DNA from: Pachysolen tannophilus NRRL Y-2460
Taxonomy: Eukaryota; Ascomycota; Pichiomycetes; Alaninales; Pachysolenaceae
Length of the DNA stretch: 64,000 nucleotides
Assembly (NCBI GenBank): GCA_001661245.1
Contig: KV454015.1
Coordinates: 1,088,061 to 1,152,060 of the forward strand
Direction: 5' to 3'
The position numbers and the translations under genes are program-made. The notes under the pieces were generated by a model, which saw only the letters and a list, made by a program, of their open reading frames with translations, did not search any database and had not been told where the DNA came from. This document shows, in pieces, positions 20,808-30,126 of this stretch (positions are counted from its first letter, which is position 1; every line of letters begins with the position of its first letter).

Positions 20808-22790
20808 TCAAACTAACTCTTGTTTCCAGTAAAAGTTTGGATAAGCGGCCTGGTTTTCTGTGACTGGATCTATTAATTGGATTTGTTGATAACTGTCTTC
20901 AGTTTCAGGTAAGTATGTCTCATCTGCAAAAACTTCCACTGCGTGTTCAACATTTTCTGGAACTACGTATAGACTAGAAATTATTTTTTTGTTATTGGGG
21001 ATTTTTTTCAATTCTGTTACTCCTCTTTTAACAATATTAGCTTTTTTCAATTTGTTACCTGTATTATCGACGGAACCTTTTGTTTTGTAAATATAATTGA
21101 AGATCTGTTCTCTAATGCAAACTTTGATACCTTTTGGGACCCAAATCTCAAAGATTTGGTTCTTGTTGTTATTTTGTAATTCCGACTCCAGTTTCAGATC
21201 AGATATCGAAGTTTTCTTTCCAGTTGGAGTTATCGTTACATATCCAACTCCGCCAATGACAATATCCACATTACCATAAAAAGGAGGAATCGCATAATGA
21301 ATCAATTCATCGCAACTATGTTCATTTAATAGGAAAACCTGTTTTGGTTTAATTGCCTCTGGTCGCGTTCGACACATTTCCTTTGCCTTTTCAAGATCAT
21401 GAAAAGCATGGGGTATTCCTGGGACTTGTACTCTGAATTTACAAATAGTATCGACAGGAGGTTTTAAATAACAAAAACCACCAAATGTAACAACTCTTCT
21501 ACCATTATATTTACCTTTGAAAGTTATCTTACTTATATTGTTTTCACCATGAAGAAATTTCTTGGGACTATATCTTAATGGTCGAGCAAAGACATCAGAA
21601 ATATGATCAACTTCGAGGTATTTGAAGATATCTTCATTTTCCTGTGTATAACCTGGTGTATCAATTACGTTAATATTATTTTTTAATTTATAACGAATAT
21701 CTGCTCTTGTAAACGATGGTAATGATGAGATACCTGGTCCAAAATTCCCAATTTTGGTCAATCTTTCATTATCCCGATATAATAATGATCTAATTAATGT
21801 GCTCTTACCAGAATTAACTTCTCCAATAAAATAATTATCACCTTTGGGTAAAATTTCCAAAATTTTCGAAGTCCAATTCAATTTCCCTGAAGAAAGATAA
21901 ATTTTATTTGGATCTGCTTGACATAATTTAACTAACATTTCCCGGAAATAAGGCATTGCAGTTTTCTCCAGTTGTTTCTCATTTTCAAATAATAAATCTA
22001 ATTTTGTAATCACATAATAAACTTTTGATGGGTTGGAAATATATTTCAAAAAATCTTTATTTATCGAAAGTGGGAAATCATGAGCTGTGACAACATGAAC
22101 TAAATTTGCATTTCTTGGTATCTTACTGAAAACATGATCTAATGGCGGTGTTTTGTGTTCATCTTTTTTATATATATTTTGATGTAGCGCATCATGACAT
22201 CTTTTGCATTTGATTCCTTTAACTACAGTATGATTTGGTTCTAATTCCACTTTCTGATGTGATGATGCCTTCAGTGATTTCAATTTCTGTTTTCGCAAAT
22301 CAGGTATAAACGTAAGTTCTCTTGGAATTTCTGATTTATCTTTATAAGCACTATTTTCGTTAATTAGTAAATCTCTATCTTCATCAGGTAAATCGTCTAG
22401 TATATCAACATATTTTTTATCAAGTTCTGTCCTAAGTTTAACACTAGCAGTTGATTTATTCTGTTCAACTTTGGTATTGTTCTCTAATGGATAATACCCA
22501 AGTTTATTTGGATCTTCATTTTGTAAAAAAATACCACACGCGGAACACTTGTGAGCCAAACTAAAATGAACCCTTGAATCTGGACCGGAAACATCAGATA
22601 AGTCAACAAATGATTTAGGATGGATTTTCTTTATACTAGAAGCAGATTCATATTCATAGTTATTATAATGTATTAGTGATTTTCGAATAAGTACGTGTGA
22701 TGAGCTAGAAAGTGGTTTTGTTAAAATCAAACACAAACCCTTGGCCTTTAACCTTGGCATAGAAGCTCTAACTTGCCTAAACACTGACAT
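20808..22790 (-). CDS. GEP3: Mitochondrial ribosome-biogenesis GTPase Gep3 (Mtg3)
   Basis: This is a circularly permuted GTPase of the YqeH type, needed in yeast for small mitochondrial rRNA maturation. It has 660 residues from the ATG at 22790 (a TTG two codons earlier is ignored), against 556 in S. cerevisiae. The N-terminus is basic and Ser/Arg-rich, consistent with a mitochondrial presequence. A zinc-type Cys pair is split between HKCSACGIF and IKCKRCHDALHQN, as in the family. Permuted G motifs follow: TKLDLLF (G4), GEVNSGKSTLI (G1) and DTPGYT (G3). The C-terminus (AYPNFYWKQELV) resembles the NPYWYYQW end of the S. cerevisiae protein as I recall it. Confidence 0.86.
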   Translation of the reverse strand: MSVFRQVRASMPRLKAKGLCLILTKPLSSSSHVLIRKSLIHYNNYEYESASSIKKIHPKSFVDLSDVSGPDSRVHFSLAHKCSACGIFLQNEDPNKLGYYPLENNTKVEQNKSTASVKLRTELDKKYVDILDDLPDEDRDLLINENSAYKDKSEIPRELTFIPDLRKQKLKSLKASSHQKVELEPNHTVVKGIKCKRCHDALHQNIYKKDEHKTPPLDHVFSKIPRNANLVHVVTAHDFPLSINKDFLKYISNPSKVYYVITKLDLLFENEKQLEKTAMPYFREMLVKLCQADPNKIYLSSGKLNWTSKILEILPKGDNYFIGEVNSGKSTLIRSLLYRDNERLTKIGNFGPGISSLPSFTRADIRYKLKNNINVIDTPGYTQENEDIFKYLEVDHISDVFARPLRYSPKKFLHGENNISKITFKGKYNGRRVVTFGGFCYLKPPVDTICKFRVQVPGIPHAFHDLEKAKEMCRTRPEAIKPKQVFLLNEHSCDELIHYAIPPFYGNVDIVIGGVGYVTITPTGKKTSISDLKLESELQNNNKNQIFEIWVPKGIKVCIREQIFNYIYKTKGSVDNTGNKLKKANIVKRGVTELKKIPNNKKIISSLYVVPENVEHAVEVFADETYLPETEDSYQQIQLIDPVTENQAAYPNFYWKQELV

Positions 22791-22804
22791 CTTCAATCAA
22801 TATA

Positions 22805-22806
<2 letters not shown>

Positions 22807-22839
<33 letters not shown>
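22807..22839. repeat. (TA)n microsatellite in the GEP3-TRM10 divergent promoter
   Basis: A perfect TA run of 33 bases lies just upstream of the GEP3 start codon, in a divergent promoter of about 270 bp. It may double as a TATA region. Confidence 0.85.
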
Positions 22840-22841
<2 letters not shown>

Positions 22842-23059
22842 ATCAATACTTGACATTCTTGTAAATTTCAATTTCCATAATTATGCGGTACTATTGTTTA
22901 GGCGATGAGTGAAAAATTTAAAAAAATTTTCCAAAATTTCAATTATTTTTTTAATTTTTTAGCTTTTTCATTTTCATATTCATTTTTTTTTACTTTAAAT
23001 ATTATCAAAATCATCGTTTGTTCAAGAGATTAGAAACTATTTTAGAGCAAGTCAGAGTG

Positions 23060-23989
23060 ATGTCAGAAGTTTCCACGAGTCTGGAATTGCAGACTGAGGC
23101 TAAAGCTGGTTGTAAAAGGGCAGCTTCTGTGGTTGAAGAATCTGAGAATGAGAATGGAAATGAGAATCAAGAGAGTAAGAGAATAAAATTAAACATTCCA
23201 GAAGGTATATCGAAGAAAGAATGGAAAAGACAGCAACGTAGATTGAAATATGAGGCACAGAAGGAGGAATATAAGGAACAACGTAGGGAGAAGAAAAAAG
23301 AACTGAGACATGCTAGGAGTGAATTAATAAGGAAATTGAAAGAGAATGGTGAGCCATTACCAGAATCAACAAAGAGAGAAAGGACTTTGAAACCAGAGGA
23401 GCAAACACATTCAAAGAGTAGAATTGTTATTGATTGTTCCTTTGATGACTTGATGAATGATAAGGAAGTTATATCTTTATCATCACAAATCACAAGAAGT
23501 TATGCTGCCAATAAGAGATCGAAAACACCAGTAGATTTAATAATTACATCTCTTGATAAACGTTTAAAGCAAAGATTTGATAAAGATTTAAGTCATTATA
23601 AGTATTGGACTCAAAATGTTGAAATTCACGAGGAAAATATAGAAAAATATTTACAAGAGAATATTGATGATAAACAAAGAGAAAATGTAATTTATCTTTC
23701 TGCAGATACAGATGAAATCTTGGAAACTTTGGAACCAAATTTCACATATGTTGTTGGGGGTATTGTAGATAAAGGTAGACATAAGCATCTTTGTCTGAAT
23801 AAAGCTAAAGAATTGGGACTTAAGATGAGAAGATTACCTATAGATGAGTATATTAAACTTAGCGGCAGAAGAGTTCTTGCCACAAGTCACGTTGTAGAAT
23901 TATTATTAAAATGGTTTGAATTCAAAGATTGGAAAACTGCATTTGAAATGGTGTTACCAGAACGTAAGCTACTTCAGCTGGATAATTAA
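23060..23989 (+). CDS. TRM10: tRNA (guanine-N1) methyltransferase Trm10
   Basis: Trm10 forms m1G at position 9 of tRNAs. The product is 309 residues from the ATG at 23060; an upstream TTG in the same frame is not needed (S. cerevisiae Trm10 has 293). The N-terminal third is highly charged, with KKEWKRQQRR and KEQRREKKKELR helices that bind RNA. The SPOUT domain starts near residue 115 (RIVIDCSFDDLM). It carries the knot motif VVGGIVDKGRHKHL and ends with TSHVVELLLKWFE. In S. cerevisiae this gene adjoins YPQ1, which is elsewhere in this window. Confidence 0.94.
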   Translation: MSEVSTSLELQTEAKAGCKRAASVVEESENENGNENQESKRIKLNIPEGISKKEWKRQQRRLKYEAQKEEYKEQRREKKKELRHARSELIRKLKENGEPLPESTKRERTLKPEEQTHSKSRIVIDCSFDDLMNDKEVISLSSQITRSYAANKRSKTPVDLIITSLDKRLKQRFDKDLSHYKYWTQNVEIHEENIEKYLQENIDDKQRENVIYLSADTDEILETLEPNFTYVVGGIVDKGRHKHLCLNKAKELGLKMRRLPIDEYIKLSGRRVLATSHVVELLLKWFEFKDWKTAFEMVLPERKLLQLDN

Positions 23990-24005
23990 ATAAAATAGAT
24001 GATAA

Positions 24006-24141
24006 AGGGGAGCCAGCCGTGGGAGCCGGCAGCTTTTTGGCGGAAGTTTTTATTTCTGCAGAGCCGATTTTAGGCGGAGGGGGGGGGCTCTTGGCTCACA
24101 GAATGGCTCACAGAATGACCCACCAAAATGGCCCACAAATT
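24006..24141. promoter_or_regulatory. GC-rich promoter island with STREs and tandem GGCTCACAGAAT units
   Basis: This island stands out from its AT-rich surroundings. It holds AGGGG stress elements at 24006-24010 and 24078-24082. Three GAGCC copies (24010, 24023, 24061) are followed by three inverted copies GGCTC (24086, 24093, 24105). GGCGGA occurs at 24039 and 24073, and a nine-G run at 24079-24087. A degenerate tandem at 24093-24141 has units of 12, 12, 13 and 12 bases; the first two are identical (GGCTCACAGAAT). A TATATATA box follows at 24231-24238. It most likely regulates the downstream CYSTM gene. Stress control through Msn2/4-type factors is an inference. Confidence 0.55.
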
Positions 24142-24363
24142 GGATCGAGAAACGAGGGCTGTGCTGGAACGTCATTGTGCGAAGAAAAATGTTTATGACC
24201 TCTGCGCCTATAATAATATTATGCAATGAATATATATAATATTAATATATTTATTTTAATTATTGAATATATATTTATAGAAGGTATTTAAACTGTATAT
24301 AAATAATTGTACAATTAGCTAATAGAATTAATTAATTATTAATTATAATTAGATTTTAATTTG

Positions 24364-24833
24364 ATGTCGGAAGTAAGTATATTAAAAAATAAATTTTAAT
24401 TTTTTCTTTTTTTTTTTGCAAAGTTTATTAAAATATTGATATTAACAAGAAATTATAGAAACCACCTCCTAGTTACGTAAAAGACGACAGAAAAAGTTCT
24501 GGAAGAGGAGCAGCTGCAGAATACTATAATGGATCTTCTAGCCATCTGAATTATTATCCTCCACAACAACCTCAATATAACCAGCAATTCCCAAATTCAA
24601 GAGGTTATCCAAGTGGCGGGAATCAGCAGGGCTATTACCAACAACCACCTCAGGGTTACTATCAACAACCGGGATACTACCCTCAGCAGCCACAGTATCA
24701 ACAGGGTTATTACCAACAGCAACAGCCGGTATACGTGCAGCAGCAAGAACCAAGAAGTGGTATGAATGAAGGTTGTTTGGCATCTTGTTTGGCGATGTTA
24801 TGTGTTTGTTTTACTCTAGATATGTTATTTTAA
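24364..24833 (+). CDS. CYSTM-family tail-anchored Pro/Gln-rich protein (one intron)
   Basis: This is a 127-residue protein of the type of S. cerevisiae YDL012C and YBR016W. Exon 1 is only ATGTCGGAA (24364-24372). The intron is 24373-24458, with donor GTAAGT, branch point TATTAAC at 24440-24446 and acceptor TATAG. Exon 2 is 24459-24833. The body is Gln/Pro/Tyr-rich with GYYQQP repeats. The C-terminus [20 protein letters not shown] is the cysteine-rich CYSTM transmembrane module, which anchors these proteins in membranes and is linked to stress tolerance. YDL012C has an intron at a similar place as I recall. The 565 bp after the stop contain A/T runs and a TA repeat near 25090, and no convincing gene. 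Confidence 0.85.
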
Positions 24834-25398
24834 AAAAAAAAGATCAAAATTGGGGGAAGAGAAAAGGACACAACTTGATTCAAGGACGGATCAAGATTAT
24901 GTTTTCATGATTAATTATTTAGTTCTTTTTAATGTTTTTTGTTTTTTTTTAAAAAGTAGGTAGTACTATTTTTTTTTTGTTATTGTTGTTGTTGTTTTTT
25001 ATTATCAATTAATTAAAATTGTTATATATCTTGTCTATAATAAATCCAACATTCATCCAGAGTTACTACATCTATAGAATCTACTATAAAATATATATAT
25101 ATATATATATGAATAATATTTGTTATTATGCTCGTATTCGCATTAATTCGCACCTTTATCGGTTGACTTTGAGAATGTTAACCTTTTTACTGCCTGTAAA
25201 AAATAAAAAAAGATGCTGCTTCAAATTTAGTAAGTTTAAAAGAACAACAGTTTTAAAAACTTATTATTATTTATTAATTTTCCAATTATTTTAATTATTT
25301 TTTAATTATTTTTATTATTTTTGGAATTAATCTTTATAATCTTTATAAGGTTGTTATGATTTTTGTTGGGATAATAAATAAATTTTTATAATAAAAAA

Positions 25399-27036
25399 AT
25401 GACATTTGATTTAGTTTCTTCTGTTTCCTTTATGAGGAATTTTGCGCTTAAGACCAAGAAGACTATTTTAACTGATGAAGGATTAATAATTAAAAATGAA
25501 CAAAAAGATTTTGAACAAAACGCTGATGGTTCAATTTTAACTATATGTTCCCCAGCTCCATCATCTGAACATAGACATGGTATGTATTGGTTAAATTCAA
25601 ATACATGCGCGTGTTTTTAAAATTTTATTTAGTACTGACAGTTTATTTTTTTTTTTGGCAATTGTGAATATAATTCACAATTGATTAATTTTTTATATTT
25701 AGTGCCTGAATTTATATCGTTTAAAAAAATATTATGGGTTCAAAAAATTGATGATGAAGTATTAGAAATTAGTTATGTTGTTTCTAAGAATCATAAACTT
25801 ATACCTGCAACATTACTTACTATTATTGAAAATCCACCTATTGCAAATCTTGATGCATTAGTTGATAGATTGATGAAAAAATCATATGAAAATTCTTCAC
25901 CTGCTAAGAATATGTTAATTATTATTAATCCTCATGGTGGTCAGGGGAAAGCTTTAAGGTTATTTAATGATAGATGTAGACTGATTTTAGATGCTGCTCA
26001 TGTTAATTATGAAGTTATGGAAACTAGTTATCATCGTCATGCAGTTGATATTGGTAAAAATTTGGATATTAATAAATATGAAATTATAACTTGTGCTTCT
26101 GGGGATGGTATACCTCATGAATTTATTAATGGGTTATATATGAGAGAAGATAGAGATGAATGTTTTAATAAATTGATTATTACACAACTTCCTTGTGGTT
26201 CTGGTAATGCAATGTCTATTTCATGCCATGGATCATTAGAACCATCAATTGCTACACTTTCAACTTTGAAAAATAAAGTTGTAAAGACAGATTTAATGGC
26301 TGTTACGCAAGGAATTGGTTCTGAAGAAGTTACAAAATTATCTTTTGTAAGTCAAGCATATGGAATTATTGCAGATTGTGATGTTGGTACTGATTGGTTA
26401 AGATTTATTGGACCTTCTAGATTTGAATTAGGTGTAACGTTAAAAGTATTATTCCGTTCTAAATATCCTTGTGATATTGCTATTAAATATCTGGCAAAGG
26501 CAAAACATGATTTAAATGAATATTATTCTGATCATGTTAATAAAAATAATTTAAATAATCAATCACAAAAAGATGAAACTATTACTAAAGAAAATTTTAA
26601 AATTAAATTCCCAAAACTTGATGATCTGGTACCTTCAGATTGGGAAATATATGATCATGAATCTTCTAAAAATTTAGGAGTTTTTTATGTTGGTAAAATG
26701 CCATATGTTTCAAAAGATACAAATTTTTTCCCAGCTGCATTACCAAACGATGGAACAATGGATCTAGTCGTAATGGATTCACGTACAAATATCCTCTCGA
26801 CAGCTTGCGCTCTATTATCAGTAGAAAAGGGGACTCATGTATTACGGAAAGAAGTTCAACATTCAAAAATCTTAGCTTACAGACTTGTACCAAAAGCACT
26901 GAAAAGTTATATTTCAATCGATGGTGAAAGTTTCCCATTTGAACCTTTCCAAGTAGAAATTTTCCCAGGAACTTTGAAAACAATCATGAACGATGGCTCT
27001 TATATACCCACAGGATTTTCAGCAACCGTCAAATAA
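25399..27036 (+). CDS. LCB4: Sphingoid long-chain-base kinase (Lcb4/Lcb5; one intron)
   Basis: This enzyme phosphorylates dihydrosphingosine and phytosphingosine. Exon 1 is 25399-25579. The intron is 25580-25702, with donor GTATGT, possible branch point TACTGAC at 25633-25639 and acceptor TTTAG. Exon 2 is 25703-27036. The spliced product has 504 residues, shorter than Lcb4 (624) or Lcb5 (687), mainly at the N-terminus. The diacylglycerol-kinase-type catalytic domain is clear: NPHGGQGKALRLF (nucleotide loop), SGDGIPHEFINGL (catalytic GDG) and LPCGSGNAMSIS. It ends with ISIDGESFPFEPFQVEIFPG. Lcb4 and Lcb5 cannot be separated by sequence. Unspliced message would stop 13 codons into the intron. 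Confidence 0.9.
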
Positions 27037-27522
27037 CTACACATTCCCTTTTTTTTTTTGACTTTTTTTTTTTTTGGCTCTGTCTCTCGTCGGTTTATAT
27101 ACTATCTATCTATCTATTATACCTTTTATCAAATCAATTTACTATTTAAATCATTTTTGTAGTGTACACAGTGGTCAAGTTCCAAATTAGGTAATTTTTT
27201 AATTTTTCACTTTTTTTTTTTTTTTTTTTTGTCCTTTTCTTTTATGTTAAAAGAAAAAAATTCTCTTCGTCGAAGGAAAGGAAATATAAGGTAAAGAAGA
27301 GATAGGTATTAAGATAAAATAATTATTTTTAATTTTAATTTAGAATAGATTTCATTAATCTTTTTCTAATTTCAGGCTTCTTTAATTCATAAAAATCTCT
27401 TTTTTTTTTCTTCTTCTTATTCTGATTCATATAGATAAAGAAAGAAAGAGAGAAATTTATTTAAAAAAAGAAAAAAATTATTATTATTATTTTTTATTAT
27501 TATAAAATAAAGATTGGAAAAG

Positions 27523-29688
27523 ATGTCAGGTGCTGGAAATGGTCAACAGTATAACGGCGATGACTTGTCGAAAGATTTGGAAAGATCTTCATTGAATGGT
27601 GGAGGTTCGGGTTCTCGTTTTAATCCAAGCAATGTTCAAGGTTTTCAACCAAATTTTGGTTCTCAGTCTTTTGTGCCAGGGCAATTTCAGCAACAACAAC
27701 AAGCATATGCTCCATATCAGCAACAACAACAACCGCAACAACAGCAATTCCAGCAATTCCAGCCGCAGCAACAACAACAACAGCTGTCCTATGGTCAATA
27801 CGGTTATAATAATGCTCCTTATAATAACAATTATAATCAAAACTACAATAATTTCAATAACAATAATAAAGGTAATAATAATTTTAACAATTTTAATGGA
27901 CAGCAACAGTCATATCAGTACCAGCCACAACAACAGCAATCCCAACAACCTCAAGCAATGTCCTTGGAGGATTATCAGAAACAGCAGAAGGAGAAGATGG
28001 CTTCTTTGAATAAGCCAATAAAGAAATCTTTAAAGCTTGATCTTAGTAGTAGCTCTGGTATTAAAATAGGTTCGGGTACTAGTACTGCGGCAAGTACTGC
28101 AAAGAAAGTAGATTCTGCTTCGGTTCCTGCTTCTACTTCAGTTTCTGCTTCAGCTTCTGTTAATGAAAAGAAAGAAGAGCAACTGCCCCTGAAAGCGGAA
28201 TCACAACCTCAACAACAACAACAACAACTGCAACCTGCTCTGGAGAAAAAGAAGGAATCAAAAGAAACTACCACTTCTTCTAACAAAAAAGATTCTTCAA
28301 AAACAGCAGCTTCACAAGCTGAATCAGCAGTTTCAAATGCAGATGCATTGGTCAAAGAACAAGAAGATGAAGTTGATCAAGAGGTTGTTAATGACATGTT
28401 TGGTGGTAAAGATCATCTTTCAATTATATTTATGGGTCACGTTGATGCTGGAAAATCCACAATGGGTGGTAATATCTTGTATTTAACTGATGCTGTTGAT
28501 AAACGTACAGTCGAAAAATATGAAAGAGAAGCTAAAGATGCTGGTAGACAAGGTTGGTATTTATCATGGATTATGGATACCAATAAGGAAGAAAGAGCAG
28601 ATGGTAAGACTATTGAAGTTGGCAGAGCATATTTCGAAACAGAAAAACGTCGTTATACAATCTTGGATGCTCCAGGACACAAGATGTACGTTTCAGAAAT
28701 GATTGGTGGTGCTTCACAAGCAGATGTTGGTATCTTGGTTATATCTGCTAGAAAAGGTGAATACGAAACAGGTTTTGAAAAAGGAGGTCAAACTAGAGAA
28801 CATGCATTGTTGGCTAAGACTCAAGGTGTTAATAAACTTATTGTAGTTGTCAACAAAATGGATGATGCAACAGTTCAATGGTCAAAAGAACGTTATGATG
28901 AATGTACCAATAAATTGGCAGTTTTCTTGAAAGGTGTTGGTTACCAAAAAAATGAAGTCATTTTTATGCCAGTATCTGGTTATACCGGTGCTGGTTTGAA
29001 GGACCGTGTCAGCAAGGAAGAATGTCCATGGTACGATGGACCATCTCTTTTAGAATACTTGGATAATATGAAAACTGTTAACCGTCTTATCAATGCTCCA
29101 TTCATGCTTCCTGTCTCTGGTAAGATGAAAGATTTAGGTACAGTTGTTGAAGGTAAGATTGAAAGTGGACATGTTAGAAGTAACCAAAAATTAATAATGA
29201 TGCCAAATAGAACAAATGTCGAAGTAGTGACAATGTATAACGAAACCGAAGCTGAGACAGATGTTGCATACTGTGGTGAGCAAGTTAGAATCAAATTGAA
29301 AGGTATTGAAGAAGAAGATATTTCAAATGGATTTGTCTTGTGTTCTCCAAAATTCCCAGTCAAGACAGTTACCAAATTTGAAGCTCAAATTGCCATTGTT
29401 GAATTAAAATCCATCTTATCGACAGGATTCTCCTGTGTGATGCATATACATACAGCAATTGAAGAAGTCACTTTTTCTCTGTTGTTACATAAATTAGAAA
29501 AAGGTACTAATAGAAAATCAAAGAAACCACCTGCATTTGCCAAGAAGGGAATGAAAATCATTGCCATCTTAGAAACAGCAGACCCAGTATGTGTTGAGAC
29601 ATACGAAGATTATCCTCAATTAGGTCGCTTTACATTGAGAGATCAAGGTACAACCATTGCTATTGGTAAGATCACCAAATTATTATAA
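27523..29688 (+). CDS. SUP35: Translation termination factor eRF3 (Sup35)
   Basis: Sup35 is the GTPase that works with Sup45 in stop-codon release. The start is the ATG at 27523 (MSGAGNGQQYNGDDL); the longer frame uses a TTG. The product has 721 residues. The N domain (about 1-150) is Gln/Asn/Tyr-rich, the composition that makes S. cerevisiae Sup35 a prion protein. It has runs such as QQQQFQQFQPQQQQQQ and YNNNYNQNYNNFNNNN, without obvious copies of the S. cerevisiae oligopeptide repeat. The charged M domain follows MSLEDYQKQQKEKM. The C domain (from about 297) carries GHVDAGKST, DAPGHK and NKMD, then two beta-barrel domains. The promoter region 27037-27522 is pyrimidine-rich and holds no gene. 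Confidence 0.96.
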   Translation: MSGAGNGQQYNGDDLSKDLERSSLNGGGSGSRFNPSNVQGFQPNFGSQSFVPGQFQQQQQAYAPYQQQQQPQQQQFQQFQPQQQQQQLSYGQYGYNNAPYNNNYNQNYNNFNNNNKGNNNFNNFNGQQQSYQYQPQQQQSQQPQAMSLEDYQKQQKEKMASLNKPIKKSLKLDLSSSSGIKIGSGTSTAASTAKKVDSASVPASTSVSASASVNEKKEEQLPLKAESQPQQQQQQLQPALEKKKESKETTTSSNKKDSSKTAASQAESAVSNADALVKEQEDEVDQEVVNDMFGGKDHLSIIFMGHVDAGKSTMGGNILYLTDAVDKRTVEKYEREAKDAGRQGWYLSWIMDTNKEERADGKTIEVGRAYFETEKRRYTILDAPGHKMYVSEMIGGASQADVGILVISARKGEYETGFEKGGQTREHALLAKTQGVNKLIVVVNKMDDATVQWSKERYDECTNKLAVFLKGVGYQKNEVIFMPVSGYTGAGLKDRVSKEECPWYDGPSLLEYLDNMKTVNRLINAPFMLPVSGKMKDLGTVVEGKIESGHVRSNQKLIMMPNRTNVEVVTMYNETEAETDVAYCGEQVRIKLKGIEEEDISNGFVLCSPKFPVKTVTKFEAQIAIVELKSILSTGFSCVMHIHTAIEEVTFSLLLHKLEKGTNRKSKKPPAFAKKGMKIIAILETADPVCVETYEDYPQLGRFTLRDQGTTIAIGKITKLL

Positions 29689-29692
29689 GTAG

Positions 29693-29723
<31 letters not shown>
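29693..29723. repeat. Poly-A tract, 31 bases
   Basis: This uninterrupted A run begins five bases after the SUP35 stop codon and is among the longest homopolymers in the window. The remaining intergenic DNA to LPL1 (29724-30126) is AT-rich and featureless. Confidence 0.9.
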
Positions 29724-29727
<4 letters not shown>

Positions 29728-30126
29728 CGAAATTGAAGTAAAGTAAAGTAATTAATCATTGCTTTATTTCTTTTTCAATTATTTTTGTCCTTGCTATCTA
29801 ATTTTTTTGCGTTTTTGATTATCTTATGTTTTATTTATCAAGATTAAATTCAATATATGAATGAATATACATACCATAGTATAAACTGAATTGTAGAATT
29901 GTAGAAACCTTCAAATAATATTAAATTTACATCTGCAATTAGATGCACAAATTCAGCCCAAATTTTGATGTACGCGAAATACAACTTTTGTACTACTAAA
30001 AGTTGAACATGAACAGTTTAATTATAAGAAGGTTCTTTTGGAAGGAATAACGTTATTGGGTTCTCTGGTTTAGTTTTTGTGGTAAATAACGAGATATTTG
30101 ATTGCTTGGATGGGAAAATATTGAGA

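Noticed and set aside
25019-25294. 91-codon plus-strand ORF before LCB4/5
   Set aside because: It starts at TTG and consists of Tyr/Ile from TA repeats; not protein-like.
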